This document shows, piece by piece, positions 16,212-23,435 of a stretch of DNA of 40,469 nucleotides. A program made the translations under genes and the position numbers. Position 1 is the stretch's first letter. Every line of letters begins with the position of its first letter. This stretch comes from JBKPIY01 sp046730475 (GTDB lineage Bacteria; Actinomycetota; Thermoleophilia; Solirubrobacterales; 70-9): contig JBKPIY010000075.1 of assembly GCA_046730475.1 (NCBI GenBank), forward strand, positions 1-40,469, in the 5' to 3' direction. The notes beneath the pieces were generated by a model. That model made no database searches. It was given only the letters and a program-made list of their open reading frames with translations, and was not told where the DNA came from.

Positions 16212-17425
16212 GCGCCGGGGCCACCGGGGCGGCGGGCCCCGCCCCGGGCGCGGCGCCGGGGGCCCGCCGTCGCGGCCCCTTCTTTCACTCGCGCTGGGTC
16301 GATCCACCCGAGGGCGTCGAGGAGCTCGACCCCGCCCAACTCGCCCCGGACTTCAGGGCGGCCGGCGTCGCCTGCGGGCTGAAGCGGGGAGGCGAGCCCG
16401 ACCTCGGCCTGGCCACCTGCGACGCCACGCGGGTGCGCTCGGCCATCCTCCTCACCCGCAACGCCGCCGCCGCGGCGCCGGTCCGGGTCTGCCGCGAGCG
16501 TTTGAACGCCGGCTCGATCCGGGCCGCGGTCGTCAATTCGGGCAACGCCAACGCCGCCACGGGCCAGCAGGGGTACCGCGACGCGGTGGCGATGTGCGAG
16601 GCGGCCGCCGCCGAGCTCGGGGTCGAGCCCTCCTCGGTCGCGATCGCGGAGACCGGAACGATCGGGATCCCCCTGGACACGCGGGCGATGCTCGAGGGGG
16701 TGCGCGCGGCGGCGGCGGCGCTGTCCGCGCGCGGCGGGGCCGACTTCGCCCGCGCGATCATGACCACCGACCGGGCCCCGAAGGCCTGCACGATCCATGC
16801 AGGCGGGGTGACCCTGTCGGCGCAGGCGAAGGGGGCGGGGATGATGGAGCCGGGCTTCGCCACCCTGCTCTGCTTCGTCCAGACCGACGCCCGCGTCGAC
16901 CAGCCGACGGAGGCGCTGCGGGGGGCGGTGGCGGGGTCGTTCGAGCGGATCACGGTCGACGGCCAGATGAGCACCAACGACACGGTCCTCCTCCAGGCGA
17001 CGGGCGAGTCGGGCCGGCCCCTCCCCGACGGCCTGCTGGAAGCGGTGCTGCTCCAGCTCGCGCTCGAGGTCGTCGCCGACGGCGAGGGGGCGACCCGGAC
17101 CTGCCGGGTGACCGTCGATGGGGCGGCCAGCCCGCGCGAGGCGGAGGTCGTGGCCCGGGCGATCGCCAACTCCCAGCTCGTGCAGACCGCGCTCTACGGG
17201 CGCGATTCCAACTGGGGCCGCATCACCCAGGCGGCGGGGATGGCCCTCGCCGGGAAGGAGCTCGGCGAGCTCGGCCCCGACCGGATCCGCGCCGGCGAGC
17301 TCGCCGGCGAGGGCGAGGAGGCGGAGATCGGGGTCAGACTCGGCCGCGGCCCGGCCTCGGCGCACGTCTACTTCTCCGACCTCACCCCCGACTACGTCGC
17401 CCTCAACTCGGAGTACACCACGTGA
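16208..17425 (+). CDS. argJ: Bifunctional glutamate N-acetyltransferase / ornithine acetyltransferase
   Basis: A 405-residue ArgJ, which recycles the acetyl group from acetylornithine to glutamate. The precursor normally cuts itself between Ala and Thr; here the site is KGAGMMEPGFA|TLLCF with T219 as the nucleophile. The RAAVVNSGNANAATG oxyanion region and the C-terminal GRDSNWGRI are conserved. The GTG at 16208 has GGAGGAGGGG 5 nt upstream and overlaps the argC stop (GTGA). The N-terminal 20 residues are Ala/Gly/Pro-rich and probably disordered. A monofunctional enzyme cannot be excluded from sequence. Confidence 0.95.
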   Translation: MSAGATGAAGPAPGAAPGARRRGPFFHSRWVDPPEGVEELDPAQLAPDFRAAGVACGLKRGGEPDLGLATCDATRVRSAILLTRNAAAAAPVRVCRERLNAGSIRAAVVNSGNANAATGQQGYRDAVAMCEAAAAELGVEPSSVAIAETGTIGIPLDTRAMLEGVRAAAAALSARGGADFARAIMTTDRAPKACTIHAGGVTLSAQAKGAGMMEPGFATLLCFVQTDARVDQPTEALRGAVAGSFERITVDGQMSTNDTVLLQATGESGRPLPDGLLEAVLLQLALEVVADGEGATRTCRVTVDGAASPREAEVVARAIANSQLVQTALYGRDSNWGRITQAAGMALAGKELGELGPDRIRAGELAGEGEEAEIGVRLGRGPASAHVYFSDLTPDYVALNSEYTT

Positions 17426-18306
17426 GCGGGCCACCGGAATCGTCCCGATCGCCGCGGGCGCCGGGCGGCACGGAGAGCATCGCCACCCTGCTCGAGGCGC
17501 TCCCCTACATCAGGGAGTTCCACGGGCGGACGATCGTGGTCAAGTACGGCGGCTCGGCGATGCGCGACGAGGAGCTGAGGGAGGCGTTCGCCACCGATGT
17601 CGTTCTCCTCAAGTACATCGGGATGAACCCGGTGATCGTCCACGGCGGGGGGCCCGAGATCACCGACTACATGGAGCGGATGGGGATGGAGGTGCGCTTC
17701 CACCAGGGGCTGCGGGTCTCCGACGAGGAGACGGTCGAGGTGGCGAAGATGGTCCTCCTCGGCAAGATCAACTCCGACATCCTCTCCCGCCTCAACCGAC
17801 ATGGGCAGCCCGCGGTCGGGCTCGGGGGCGAGGACGGCGCCCTGTTCGAGGTTCGTCCCGTCGCCCACGCGGCCGACGTCGGGCTGGTGGGCGAGATCGA
17901 GCGCGTGAACGTCGACGTGATCGACCACATCGCCGAGGACTACGTCCCGGTGATCGCCTCGGTGGCGGCCGACCGCGAGGGCAACTCCTACAACGTCAAC
18001 GCCGACGAGGCCGCCGGCAAGGTGGCGGCGGCGATGGGCGCCCACAAGGCGATCTTCCTCACCGACGTCGAGGGTTGGCTCGCCCGCCCCGACGAGCCGG
18101 ACTCGCGGATCTCGCAGGCGACGGTCGAGCAGGTCGAGGGGGTGCTCGACGGGGTCGGAGGCGGGATGCGGCCGAAGCTCGCCGCCTGCCTCGAGGCGGT
18201 CGTGGGCGGGGTGGAGGCGGCCCACATCATCGACGGGCGCCGTCCCCACAGCCTCCTGCTCGAGCTGTTCACCGACGCCGGCATCGGGACCAAGATCACG
18301 GCGTGA
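17422..18306 (+). CDS. argB: Acetylglutamate kinase
   Basis: A 294-residue amino-acid kinase fold enzyme for the second step of arginine synthesis, usually the feedback-controlled one. Visible motifs: VVKYGGSAM (phosphate binding), VHGGGPEI, GLRVSDEETVEV, NVNADEAAGKVA and FLTDVEGWL. The N-terminal extension before IATLLEALPYI may contain the helix used for hexamer formation and arginine inhibition. The GTGA overlap with argJ and argD gives tight coupling. Confidence 0.97.
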   Translation: MSGPPESSRSPRAPGGTESIATLLEALPYIREFHGRTIVVKYGGSAMRDEELREAFATDVVLLKYIGMNPVIVHGGGPEITDYMERMGMEVRFHQGLRVSDEETVEVAKMVLLGKINSDILSRLNRHGQPAVGLGGEDGALFEVRPVAHAADVGLVGEIERVNVDVIDHIAEDYVPVIASVAADREGNSYNVNADEAAGKVAAAMGAHKAIFLTDVEGWLARPDEPDSRISQATVEQVEGVLDGVGGGMRPKLAACLEAVVGGVEAAHIIDGRRPHSLLLELFTDAGIGTKITA

Positions 18307-19478
18307 AGACGTCCGAGCTCCAGGAGCTGGAGGCCCGGTGGCTGATGCCCACCTACCGGCGGGCACCGGTTGAGTTCGTTCGCGGCGACGGGGCGCGGCT
18401 GTGGGACTCGGAGGGACGCGAGTACCTCGACTTCCTCGCGGGGATCTCGGTCTGCTCCGTCGGGCATTGCCACCCCGCGGTGGTAGAGGCGGTCCGCGAG
18501 CAGGCCGGCCGGCTCACCCACGTCTCCAACCTGTTCATGAGCGAGGGCGGGGTGAGGCTCGCCGAGCGGCTCTGCCGCTCGAGCCTCGGCGGGGCCGCCT
18601 TCCTGTGCAACTCGGGCGCCGAGGCGAACGAGTGCGCGATCAAGCTGGTCCGAAAGCACGCCCACGCGCGGGGGATCTCGGAGCCCGAGATCGTCGTCCT
18701 CGAGGGCGCATTCCATGGGCGGACGATGGGGGCGTTGTCGGCGACCCCTGGCCTCTCCCAGAACCCGGCCTTCGCCCCGTATCTGCCCGGCTTCAGGGCC
18801 GTCCCTCGCGACGACCCCGAGGCGCTGCGCTCGGCCGTCGGTGAGCGGACCGCGGCGGTGATGCTGGAGCCGATCCAGGGGGAGAGCGGGATCCACGTGG
18901 TCCCCGACGATGTGATTGCGTCCGCCCGCGAGGCGACCGAGGGCGCCGGCGCCTTGCTCGTCTTCGACGAGATCCAGTCGGGGATGGGGAGGACGGGGTC
19001 GCTGTGGGCCTACGAGCAGCTCGCCGCGAAGCCCGACGTCCTCACCACCGCCAAGGCCCTCGGCGGCGGGCTCCCGACCGGCGCCTGCGTCGCCGCGCCC
19101 GACTTAAGCGCGGTGCTCGAGCCCGGCGATCACGGCTCGACGTTCGCCGGCGGCCCCCTGGTGGCGAGCGCGGCGCTCGCGGCATTCGAGGTGATCGACG
19201 ATTCGGCGCTGCTGCGGCGTGTCCGGGAGCTCGGCGCCCGCCTGCGCGAGGGCTTGGAGGGAGTCGACGCGGTGGCGGAGGTTCGCGGCCGCGGGCTGAT
19301 GGTCGGGTTCGCGCTCGCCGGCGGTCTCGACAGCCGCGAGGTGGCGCGCCGCCTGCTCGCCGAAGGCCTGATCGTCAACCCCCCTGCGCCGGACACGATC
19401 CGGCTGTTGCCGCCGCTCGTGATCGGCGAGGCCGAGGTCGACGAGGCGCTCGAGATCATCGACCGGGCCCTCGACTAG
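18303..19478 (+). CDS. argD: Acetylornithine aminotransferase
   Basis: A 391-residue class III PLP aminotransferase. Motifs: FLAGISVCSVGHCHP, CNSGAEANECAIKL, FHGRTMGALSAT, VMLEPIQGESG, VFDEIQSGMGRTG, and the PLP lysine in TTAKALGGGLP. GTGA overlaps the argB stop. It is the last gene of the co-directional arg block. The usual actinobacterial continuation argF-argR does not follow. The stop codon TAG is also the start of a TAGCAT hexamer before the next gene. Confidence 0.96.
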   Translation: MKTSELQELEARWLMPTYRRAPVEFVRGDGARLWDSEGREYLDFLAGISVCSVGHCHPAVVEAVREQAGRLTHVSNLFMSEGGVRLAERLCRSSLGGAAFLCNSGAEANECAIKLVRKHAHARGISEPEIVVLEGAFHGRTMGALSATPGLSQNPAFAPYLPGFRAVPRDDPEALRSAVGERTAAVMLEPIQGESGIHVVPDDVIASAREATEGAGALLVFDEIQSGMGRTGSLWAYEQLAAKPDVLTTAKALGGGLPTGACVAAPDLSAVLEPGDHGSTFAGGPLVASAALAAFEVIDDSALLRRVRELGARLREGLEGVDAVAEVRGRGLMVGFALAGGLDSREVARRLLAEGLIVNPPAPDTIRLLPPLVIGEAEVDEALEIIDRALD

Positions 19479-19481
19479 CAT
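19476..19481 (+). promoter_or_regulatory. -10 element overlapping the argD stop codon
   Basis: TAGCAT: the first three bases are the argD stop. It lies 8 nt before the GTG at 19490 with no Shine-Dalgarno. Confidence 0.45.
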
Positions 19482-19489
19482 CGCCGGCG

Positions 19490-19714
19490 GTGAGCACCAA
19501 CGCGAAATGGCTGATCGGCCTCCTCGTGGCGGTCGTGATCGGGCTCGTGGTGGGAATCGTCCTGGTGGCGAGCGGCAACGACGAGACCACCACCACGGTC
19601 ACCCCGGCGACCGCGACGACCGCGCCGGTTCCGACGACCACCGGCACGTCGACCACGAGCACCACCACGAGCTCGACCGCGACCGGCGGCTCAGGCGGGG
19701 TCACGGTCCCGTAG
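19490..19714 (+). CDS. Small single-pass membrane protein with Thr-rich tail
   Basis: 74 residues: a short N-terminus, a strong membrane helix (WLIGLLVAVVIGLVVGIVLV, about 7-26), then an acidic NDE and a Thr/Ser/Pro-rich tail ending GGVTVP. The tail composition resembles extracellular, possibly O-glycosylated stalks. No sortase signal (LPxTG or LAxTG) is present, although a sortase gene lies just downstream in convergent orientation. No family is recognised. Confidence 0.65.
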   Translation: MSTNAKWLIGLLVAVVIGLVVGIVLVASGNDETTTTVTPATATTAPVPTTTGTSTTSTTTSSTATGGSGGVTVP

Positions 19715-19746
19715 ATCGATCGCGCGGGGGCGGGGCGCGCTCGGCG

Positions 19747-20445
19747 CTACGGCGTCGGCCAGATCTCCTTGCCGGTGATCGCGAACGTGTCGACGCGGAC
19801 CAGGCGCGCGAACACCGCCCAGCGCTGAGACGCGCTGTAGAGGGGGTGGCACGCGGTCAGCACCAGGCGCTGATAGCCGACCGGGTTCACGATCCCGACG
19901 TCGGTCGGGTCCACCACCCGGTGGAACTGGACTCGGTAGGTGAAGGCGGCGTAGGGCAGCTCGAGGTGGACCTCGTCGCCGTCGCGGATGTCGTCGATGT
20001 GGCGGAACGGCGCCAGGTAGGTGGTCCGGTGTCCCGCGATCCCGACGGTCCCCAGCTCGCCCGGGAACGGGGTCCCGGGGTAGTGCCCCGGGCCGTGCTC
20101 GAGGGTGGAGGTGTCGGTGCCCTGGAGCATCACCATGTCGAGCCCGATCCGGTCGATCTTGATCCGGCCGATCGGATCGCCGGTGTCGGTCCGCTGCTCG
20201 AACCGCCGGGCGAGGATCCGCGCCCTGGCCGCATCCCCGCGCACGCCCTGGACCGCGGCGACGTCGCCGGGGGTGGGGAACTCCGATTCGAGCTGATCGA
20301 GCTGGTCAGCGGCCCGTGCCTGCTGGAGGGCACCGTAGGCGGCCGAGATCGGCTCCTGCCAGACCAGGGTGAGCCCCGCGTCGGCGAGCACGACCAGGCC
20401 CGCCGTGATCAGGGTGACCGAGAGGATCCGAACGCCTCGGCTCAC
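19747..20445 (-). CDS. Sortase (class E-like transpeptidase)
   Basis: A 232-residue membrane-anchored sortase, which joins surface proteins to the cell wall. An N-terminal membrane helix (about 5-29) is followed by a helical linker and the sortase barrel (about 92-232). The triad is visible: H139 in IAGHRTTY, C199 in LTACHP, R208 in SASQRW. The GTG at 20445 is preferred over the ATG at 20511, because CAGAAT lies 7 nt upstream and the longer form would overlap argG. No substrate with a recognisable sorting signal is in the window. Confidence 0.9.
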   Translation of the reverse strand: MSRGVRILSVTLITAGLVVLADAGLTLVWQEPISAAYGALQQARAADQLDQLESEFPTPGDVAAVQGVRGDAARARILARRFEQRTDTGDPIGRIKIDRIGLDMVMLQGTDTSTLEHGPGHYPGTPFPGELGTVGIAGHRTTYLAPFRHIDDIRDGDEVHLELPYAAFTYRVQFHRVVDPTDVGIVNPVGYQRLVLTACHPLYSASQRWAVFARLVRVDTFAITGKEIWPTP

Positions 20446-20452
20446 CGCCTGG

Positions 20453-20458
20453 ATTCTG
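20453..20458 (-). promoter_or_regulatory. -10-like element, leaderless start of sortase
   Basis: CAGAAT on the minus strand, 7 nt before the GTG at 20445. Confidence 0.35.
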
Positions 20459-20492
20459 GCAATGGCGCGGGCTGGCACACTTCCGCGCCACG

Positions 20493-21794
20493 ATGAACGA
20501 GCCTGAGGCAAGACCGGTTCGCACCGCCTCCTACGAGGCCGACCCCGACGAGGTGGCTCGGGTTCTGCTGCTCTACTCGGGCGGCCTCGACACCAGCGTG
20601 ATGGTGAGGTGGATCCAGGAGCGCTACGGCGCCGAGGTGATCACCCTGACCGTGAACCTGGGCCAGCCCGGCGAGGACTGGGAGGTGATCACTGGCAAGG
20701 CGCGCGATCTCGGGGCGGTGGAGACCGTGCTCGTCGACGCGCGCGAGGAGTTCGCCCGCGAGTACGTCCTCCGCGCGATCAAGGCGAACGCCCTCTACGG
20801 CGGCGGCTATCCGCTGTTCACGGCCCTGGGGCGGCCCCTGATCGCGATGCTCGCCGTGGAGGCGGCTCGCGAGCACCGCTGCGACACGATCGCCCACGGC
20901 TGCACCGGGAAGGGGAACGACCAGGTGCGGATCGAGGGCACGATCATGACTCTCGACCCCGAGTTGAAGGTGATCGCGCCGGTCCGGGAATGGCGGATGG
21001 GCCGCGAGGAGGAGATCGCCTACGCGCGGGCGCGGGGCATCCCGGTGAGGGGCGGAACCGAGGAGACTCCCTACTCGATCGACGACAACCTCTGGGGACG
21101 CTCCTCGGAGGGCCGGGAGATCGAGGACCTCGACTCGCCCCCCGCGGACGACGTCTTCCAGCTCGTCACCCGTCCCGAGGACGCCCCCGACGAGCCCCAG
21201 CTGTTGCGGGTGGGGTTCGAGGGCGGTTGCCCCGTGTCGATCGACGGCGAGCGCCTCGGCCTGGTCGACCTGCTCGATCGCGCCACCGAGGTGGGGCGCC
21301 GTCACGGGGTGGGGATCGTCGACCACCTCGAGGACCGGATCGTCGGGCTCAAGGTGCGCGACCTGTACGAGGTCCCGGCCGCCGAGATCGTCCTCACCGC
21401 CCACCGCGAGCTCGAGAAGCTCGTCTGCACGATCCACCAGAACAACTTCAAGGGCGCCCTCGAGAGCCACTGGGCCTACCTCTGCTACGCGGGCCTCTGG
21501 CACGAGCCCCTGCGCGAGGACCTCGATGCGCTGATGGACTCGGTCAACCGGTATGTCACCGGCGAGGTGACGATGAAGCTCTATCGGGGCTCGGTGACGC
21601 CGGTGGCGCGGACCTCGCCCTACGCGTTGTACGACCGCGCCCTCGTCTCCTTCGGCGAGTCGGGCGGCGAGTTCAGCCAGCAGGCGAGCCCCGGCTTCAT
21701 CGAGCTGTTCACCCTCCAGAGCCGGCTCGCGCGCCGGATCCGCCGCCGTGCCGACCAGGGCCGGGGCCTCCACGGGGACTTGGCGGGGGAGTAG
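20493..21794 (+). CDS. argG: Argininosuccinate synthase
   Basis: A 433-residue enzyme joining citrulline and aspartate with ATP. The ATP-binding P-loop is LLYSGGLDTSV (about 26-36); GCTGKGNDQVR and EETPYSIDDNLWGRS are conserved. It is separated from argCJBD by a membrane protein and a sortase, and is not followed by argH. The 47-nt gap to the divergent sortase must hold its promoter; CACACT at about 20476 is a possible -10. The TAG stop starts the TAGATT element of the next small gene. Confidence 0.96.
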   Translation: MNEPEARPVRTASYEADPDEVARVLLLYSGGLDTSVMVRWIQERYGAEVITLTVNLGQPGEDWEVITGKARDLGAVETVLVDAREEFAREYVLRAIKANALYGGGYPLFTALGRPLIAMLAVEAAREHRCDTIAHGCTGKGNDQVRIEGTIMTLDPELKVIAPVREWRMGREEEIAYARARGIPVRGGTEETPYSIDDNLWGRSSEGREIEDLDSPPADDVFQLVTRPEDAPDEPQLLRVGFEGGCPVSIDGERLGLVDLLDRATEVGRRHGVGIVDHLEDRIVGLKVRDLYEVPAAEIVLTAHRELEKLVCTIHQNNFKGALESHWAYLCYAGLWHEPLREDLDALMDSVNRYVTGEVTMKLYRGSVTPVARTSPYALYDRALVSFGESGGEFSQQASPGFIELFTLQSRLARRIRRRADQGRGLHGDLAGE

Positions 21795-21797
21795 ATT
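21792..21797 (+). promoter_or_regulatory. -10 element overlapping the argG stop codon
   Basis: TAGATT: the first three bases are the argG stop. It lies 8 nt before the ATG at 21806, the same layout as argD and its neighbour. Confidence 0.45.
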
Positions 21798-21805
21798 CCC
21801 GAGCG

Positions 21806-21967
21806 ATGAGCGCGATCTATGAAGCGATCGGCCGCCTGGTCGTCGAAGCCGTCCGCCGCCGCTACGCGGCCCAGCTGCGGACGGCCGCGCTGATCGGCGC
21901 CGGCCTCGCTGCCCTCGCGGTGGCGGGCTACGTCGCCACCCGCGGCGACGGCGGGGACGACGGCTAG
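21806..21967 (+). CDS. Small membrane protein, 53 aa
   Basis: An amphipathic basic N-terminus (IYEAIGRLVVEAVRRRYAA) followed by one membrane helix (LIGAGLAALAVAGYVA, about 29-44) and an acidic, Gly/Asp-rich end. It begins 11 nt after argG. No Shine-Dalgarno is seen; TAGATT at 21792 supports a leaderless start. No family is recognised. Confidence 0.6.
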   Translation: MSAIYEAIGRLVVEAVRRRYAAQLRTAALIGAGLAALAVAGYVATRGDGGDDG

Positions 21968-21973
21968 CGCTCT

Positions 21974-22141
21974 CTACCGCCTCTCGGCGCGGGAACGCAC
22001 GCCGAGGTCGAGCAGCCGGCCATCGCCGCGTTCGCGCTCGCCGGCGAGCGCATGCTGGATCGCCGCCAGGGTCGCTCGAAGCCCGGGGGCGCCACCGCCG
22101 TCATCTGGGTGAATCCGCGTGCTGTTCGCTTTGAGCCTCAT
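21974..22141 (-). CDS. Small protein, 55 aa, divergent from lysR gene
   Basis: ATG at 22141 is preceded by GAAAGGAAGG ending 3 nt upstream. The product begins MRLKANSTRIHPDDGGGAPG and ends RSRAERR, soluble and basic, with a helical middle (LRATLAAIQHALAGERERG). It lies back to back with the LysR regulator, the classical place for a LysR target. It overlaps a second SD-preceded ORF (22101-22190) in another frame; at most one may be real. No family is recognised. Confidence 0.5.
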   Translation of the reverse strand: MRLKANSTRIHPDDGGGAPGLRATLAAIQHALAGERERGDGRLLDLGVRSRAERR

Positions 22142-22190
22142 CGTCCTTCCTTTCGCCGCTCGGCTCCGATCCGACTTTGTTCGAGGTCAT
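22101..22190 (-). CDS. Alternative short ORF, 29 aa
   Basis: ATG at 22190 has GGAGGG 3 nt upstream and opens 29 polar residues (MTSNKVGSEPSGERKDDEAQ...). It overlaps the start of the 55-residue ORF in another frame. It could be a leader that couples to the 55-residue ORF, or chance. Confidence 0.25.
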   Translation of the reverse strand: MTSNKVGSEPSGERKDDEAQSEQHADSPR

Positions 22191-22230
22191 GATCCCTCCG
22201 AGGCGGTATCAGCGCAACACGGATTACTTC

Positions 22231-22253
22231 TCAGACTGATAAGTTGAGCTTAT
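22231..22253 (+). promoter_or_regulatory. LysR autoregulatory operator
   Basis: A perfect inverted repeat ATAAG-N5-CTTAT (22239-22253) runs into the ATG of the LysR gene. TCAG-A-CTGA lies just upstream (22231-22239). The site is in an AT-rich pocket in otherwise GC-rich DNA. LysR regulators bind T-N11-A dyads in divergent intergenic regions; this is the best candidate here. Confidence 0.5.
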
Positions 22254-23184
22254 GCTGGATGTGAAGCGGATCAAGGTCCTTCGCGAGGTGATCGACCGCG
22301 GCTCGTTCTCGGCCGCCGGTGACGGCCTTCACCTCTCGCAATCGGCGGTAAGCCAGCAGGTGGCGGCCCTGGAGCGCGAGGTGGGGCTACCGCTGCTCGA
22401 TCGGACGAGCTCGGGGCCGAGGCTGACCGAGGCCGGCGAGGCGCTCATGGGCCACGCCGACGCCGTCTTCGCGCGGCTCGAGGAGGCCGAGCGCGAGCTG
22501 GCGGAGATCGCCGGGTTGAAGCGGGGCCGGGTTCGGTTGGTGAGCTTCCCCACCGCCAGCGCCACCCTGGTGACGAGGGCGGTGTCGCGCTTTCGCCGGT
22601 CCCATCCCGGGGTCGAGCTCCACCTCGCCGAACGGGAGCCCGAGGACGCGATCCCCGCCCTCCGCCGCGGTGAGTATGACCTCGCGCTCTACTTCGACTT
22701 CGCCGACATGCCGGACGAGCTCGGTCGCGACCTGCAGCGCGCCCTGATCCTCGAGGAGCGGATGTGGATCGCGCTCCCGGGGGGTCACCCGCTGACGAGC
22801 AAGGCGGCGATCGCGATCAAGGAGCTCGCCGGCGAGGACTGGCTGTGCGGGGAAACGGCGGATTCGTGCCGGGCTCACGTGTTCCACCTGTGCCGCTCGG
22901 CTGGCTTCGAGCCGAGGATCTCGTTCGAGAGCGATGACTACGCGGTGATGCAGGGTCTGGTGGCGGCCGGGCTCGGGGTCACCCTGCTCCCGGATCTCGC
23001 TCTGGCGAACCCTAACCCTGAGGTTGAGCTTCGGCCTATCGCGGGCCGGAAGGCCCCGGTGCGCCGGGTGTGGTCGGTGACCCGCGAGCCCTCATGCCGC
23101 TCGGCAGCCGTGGGGGAGATGCAGGAGTCGATCGTCGCCGCCGGCCGCGAGTTCGCCGCCGAGATCGTCCGGGCCGCGGCCTGA
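22252..23184 (+). CDS. LysR-family transcriptional regulator
   Basis: 310 residues: N-terminal winged HTH (about 1-60, DRGSFSAAGDGLHLSQSAVSQQ) and a periplasmic-binding-protein-like effector domain (about 90-300). The effector is unknown. The gene starts inside an inverted repeat, which suggests autoregulation. It faces two overlapping tiny ORFs upstream. It is followed by the c-di-AMP riboswitch region, in the same direction but presumably a separate transcript. Confidence 0.93.
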   Translation: MLDVKRIKVLREVIDRGSFSAAGDGLHLSQSAVSQQVAALEREVGLPLLDRTSSGPRLTEAGEALMGHADAVFARLEEAERELAEIAGLKRGRVRLVSFPTASATLVTRAVSRFRRSHPGVELHLAEREPEDAIPALRRGEYDLALYFDFADMPDELGRDLQRALILEERMWIALPGGHPLTSKAAIAIKELAGEDWLCGETADSCRAHVFHLCRSAGFEPRISFESDDYAVMQGLVAAGLGVTLLPDLALANPNPEVELRPIAGRKAPVRRVWSVTREPSCRSAAVGEMQESIVAAGREFAAEIVRAAA

Positions 23185-23257
23185 GCCTGAGCTGAACGAT
23201 CGCGTGCAGGCGGCGCCGGGGCCCTTCGGCGATTACACGCGAATTCCTCCTCTGTAA

Positions 23258-23418
23258 GCGTTCGCTAAGGTTCTCGGCCATCGAGAGCCGAGTCGCCGCA
23301 AATCGACATAGCGGCGAGCGGGGGACCCGAACGGCGGCACCGAGCCGCCCGGGGCGAATCGCCCGATTGGCGTAGCGCCGCTCCTTCGGCGCGAGCCCGA
23401 CAGCTAACCCCGTAGGCC
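23258..23418 (+). promoter_or_regulatory. c-di-AMP riboswitch (ydaO/yuaA class)
   Basis: Conserved blocks in order: CGCTAAGG (about 23263), hairpins CTCGGC/GCCGAG and TCGCCGC/GCGGCGA, GGGGGACCC (about 23320-23328), GGGGCGAATC (23351-23360), and GAGCCCGACAGCTAACCCCG followed by TAGGC (to 23416). Directly after the aptamer, CCGGA (23419-23423) and TCCGG (23429-23433) form a hairpin that holds AGGAG of the Shine-Dalgarno in its loop, which suggests control at translation start. It precedes an Rpf-like hydrolase gene, a classical actinobacterial target. Confidence 0.92.
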
Positions 23419-23435
23419 CCGGAAGGAGTCCGGAC

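Noticed and set aside
14205..16307. A 700-codon minus-strand frame
   Set aside because: Antisense to pheT, argC and argJ, Arg/Pro-rich, no motifs.
19715..19746. Terminator between the 74-aa membrane protein gene and the sortase gene
   Set aside because: GCGCG/CGCGC can pair but there is no T-tract and the loop is all G/C; too weak to call.
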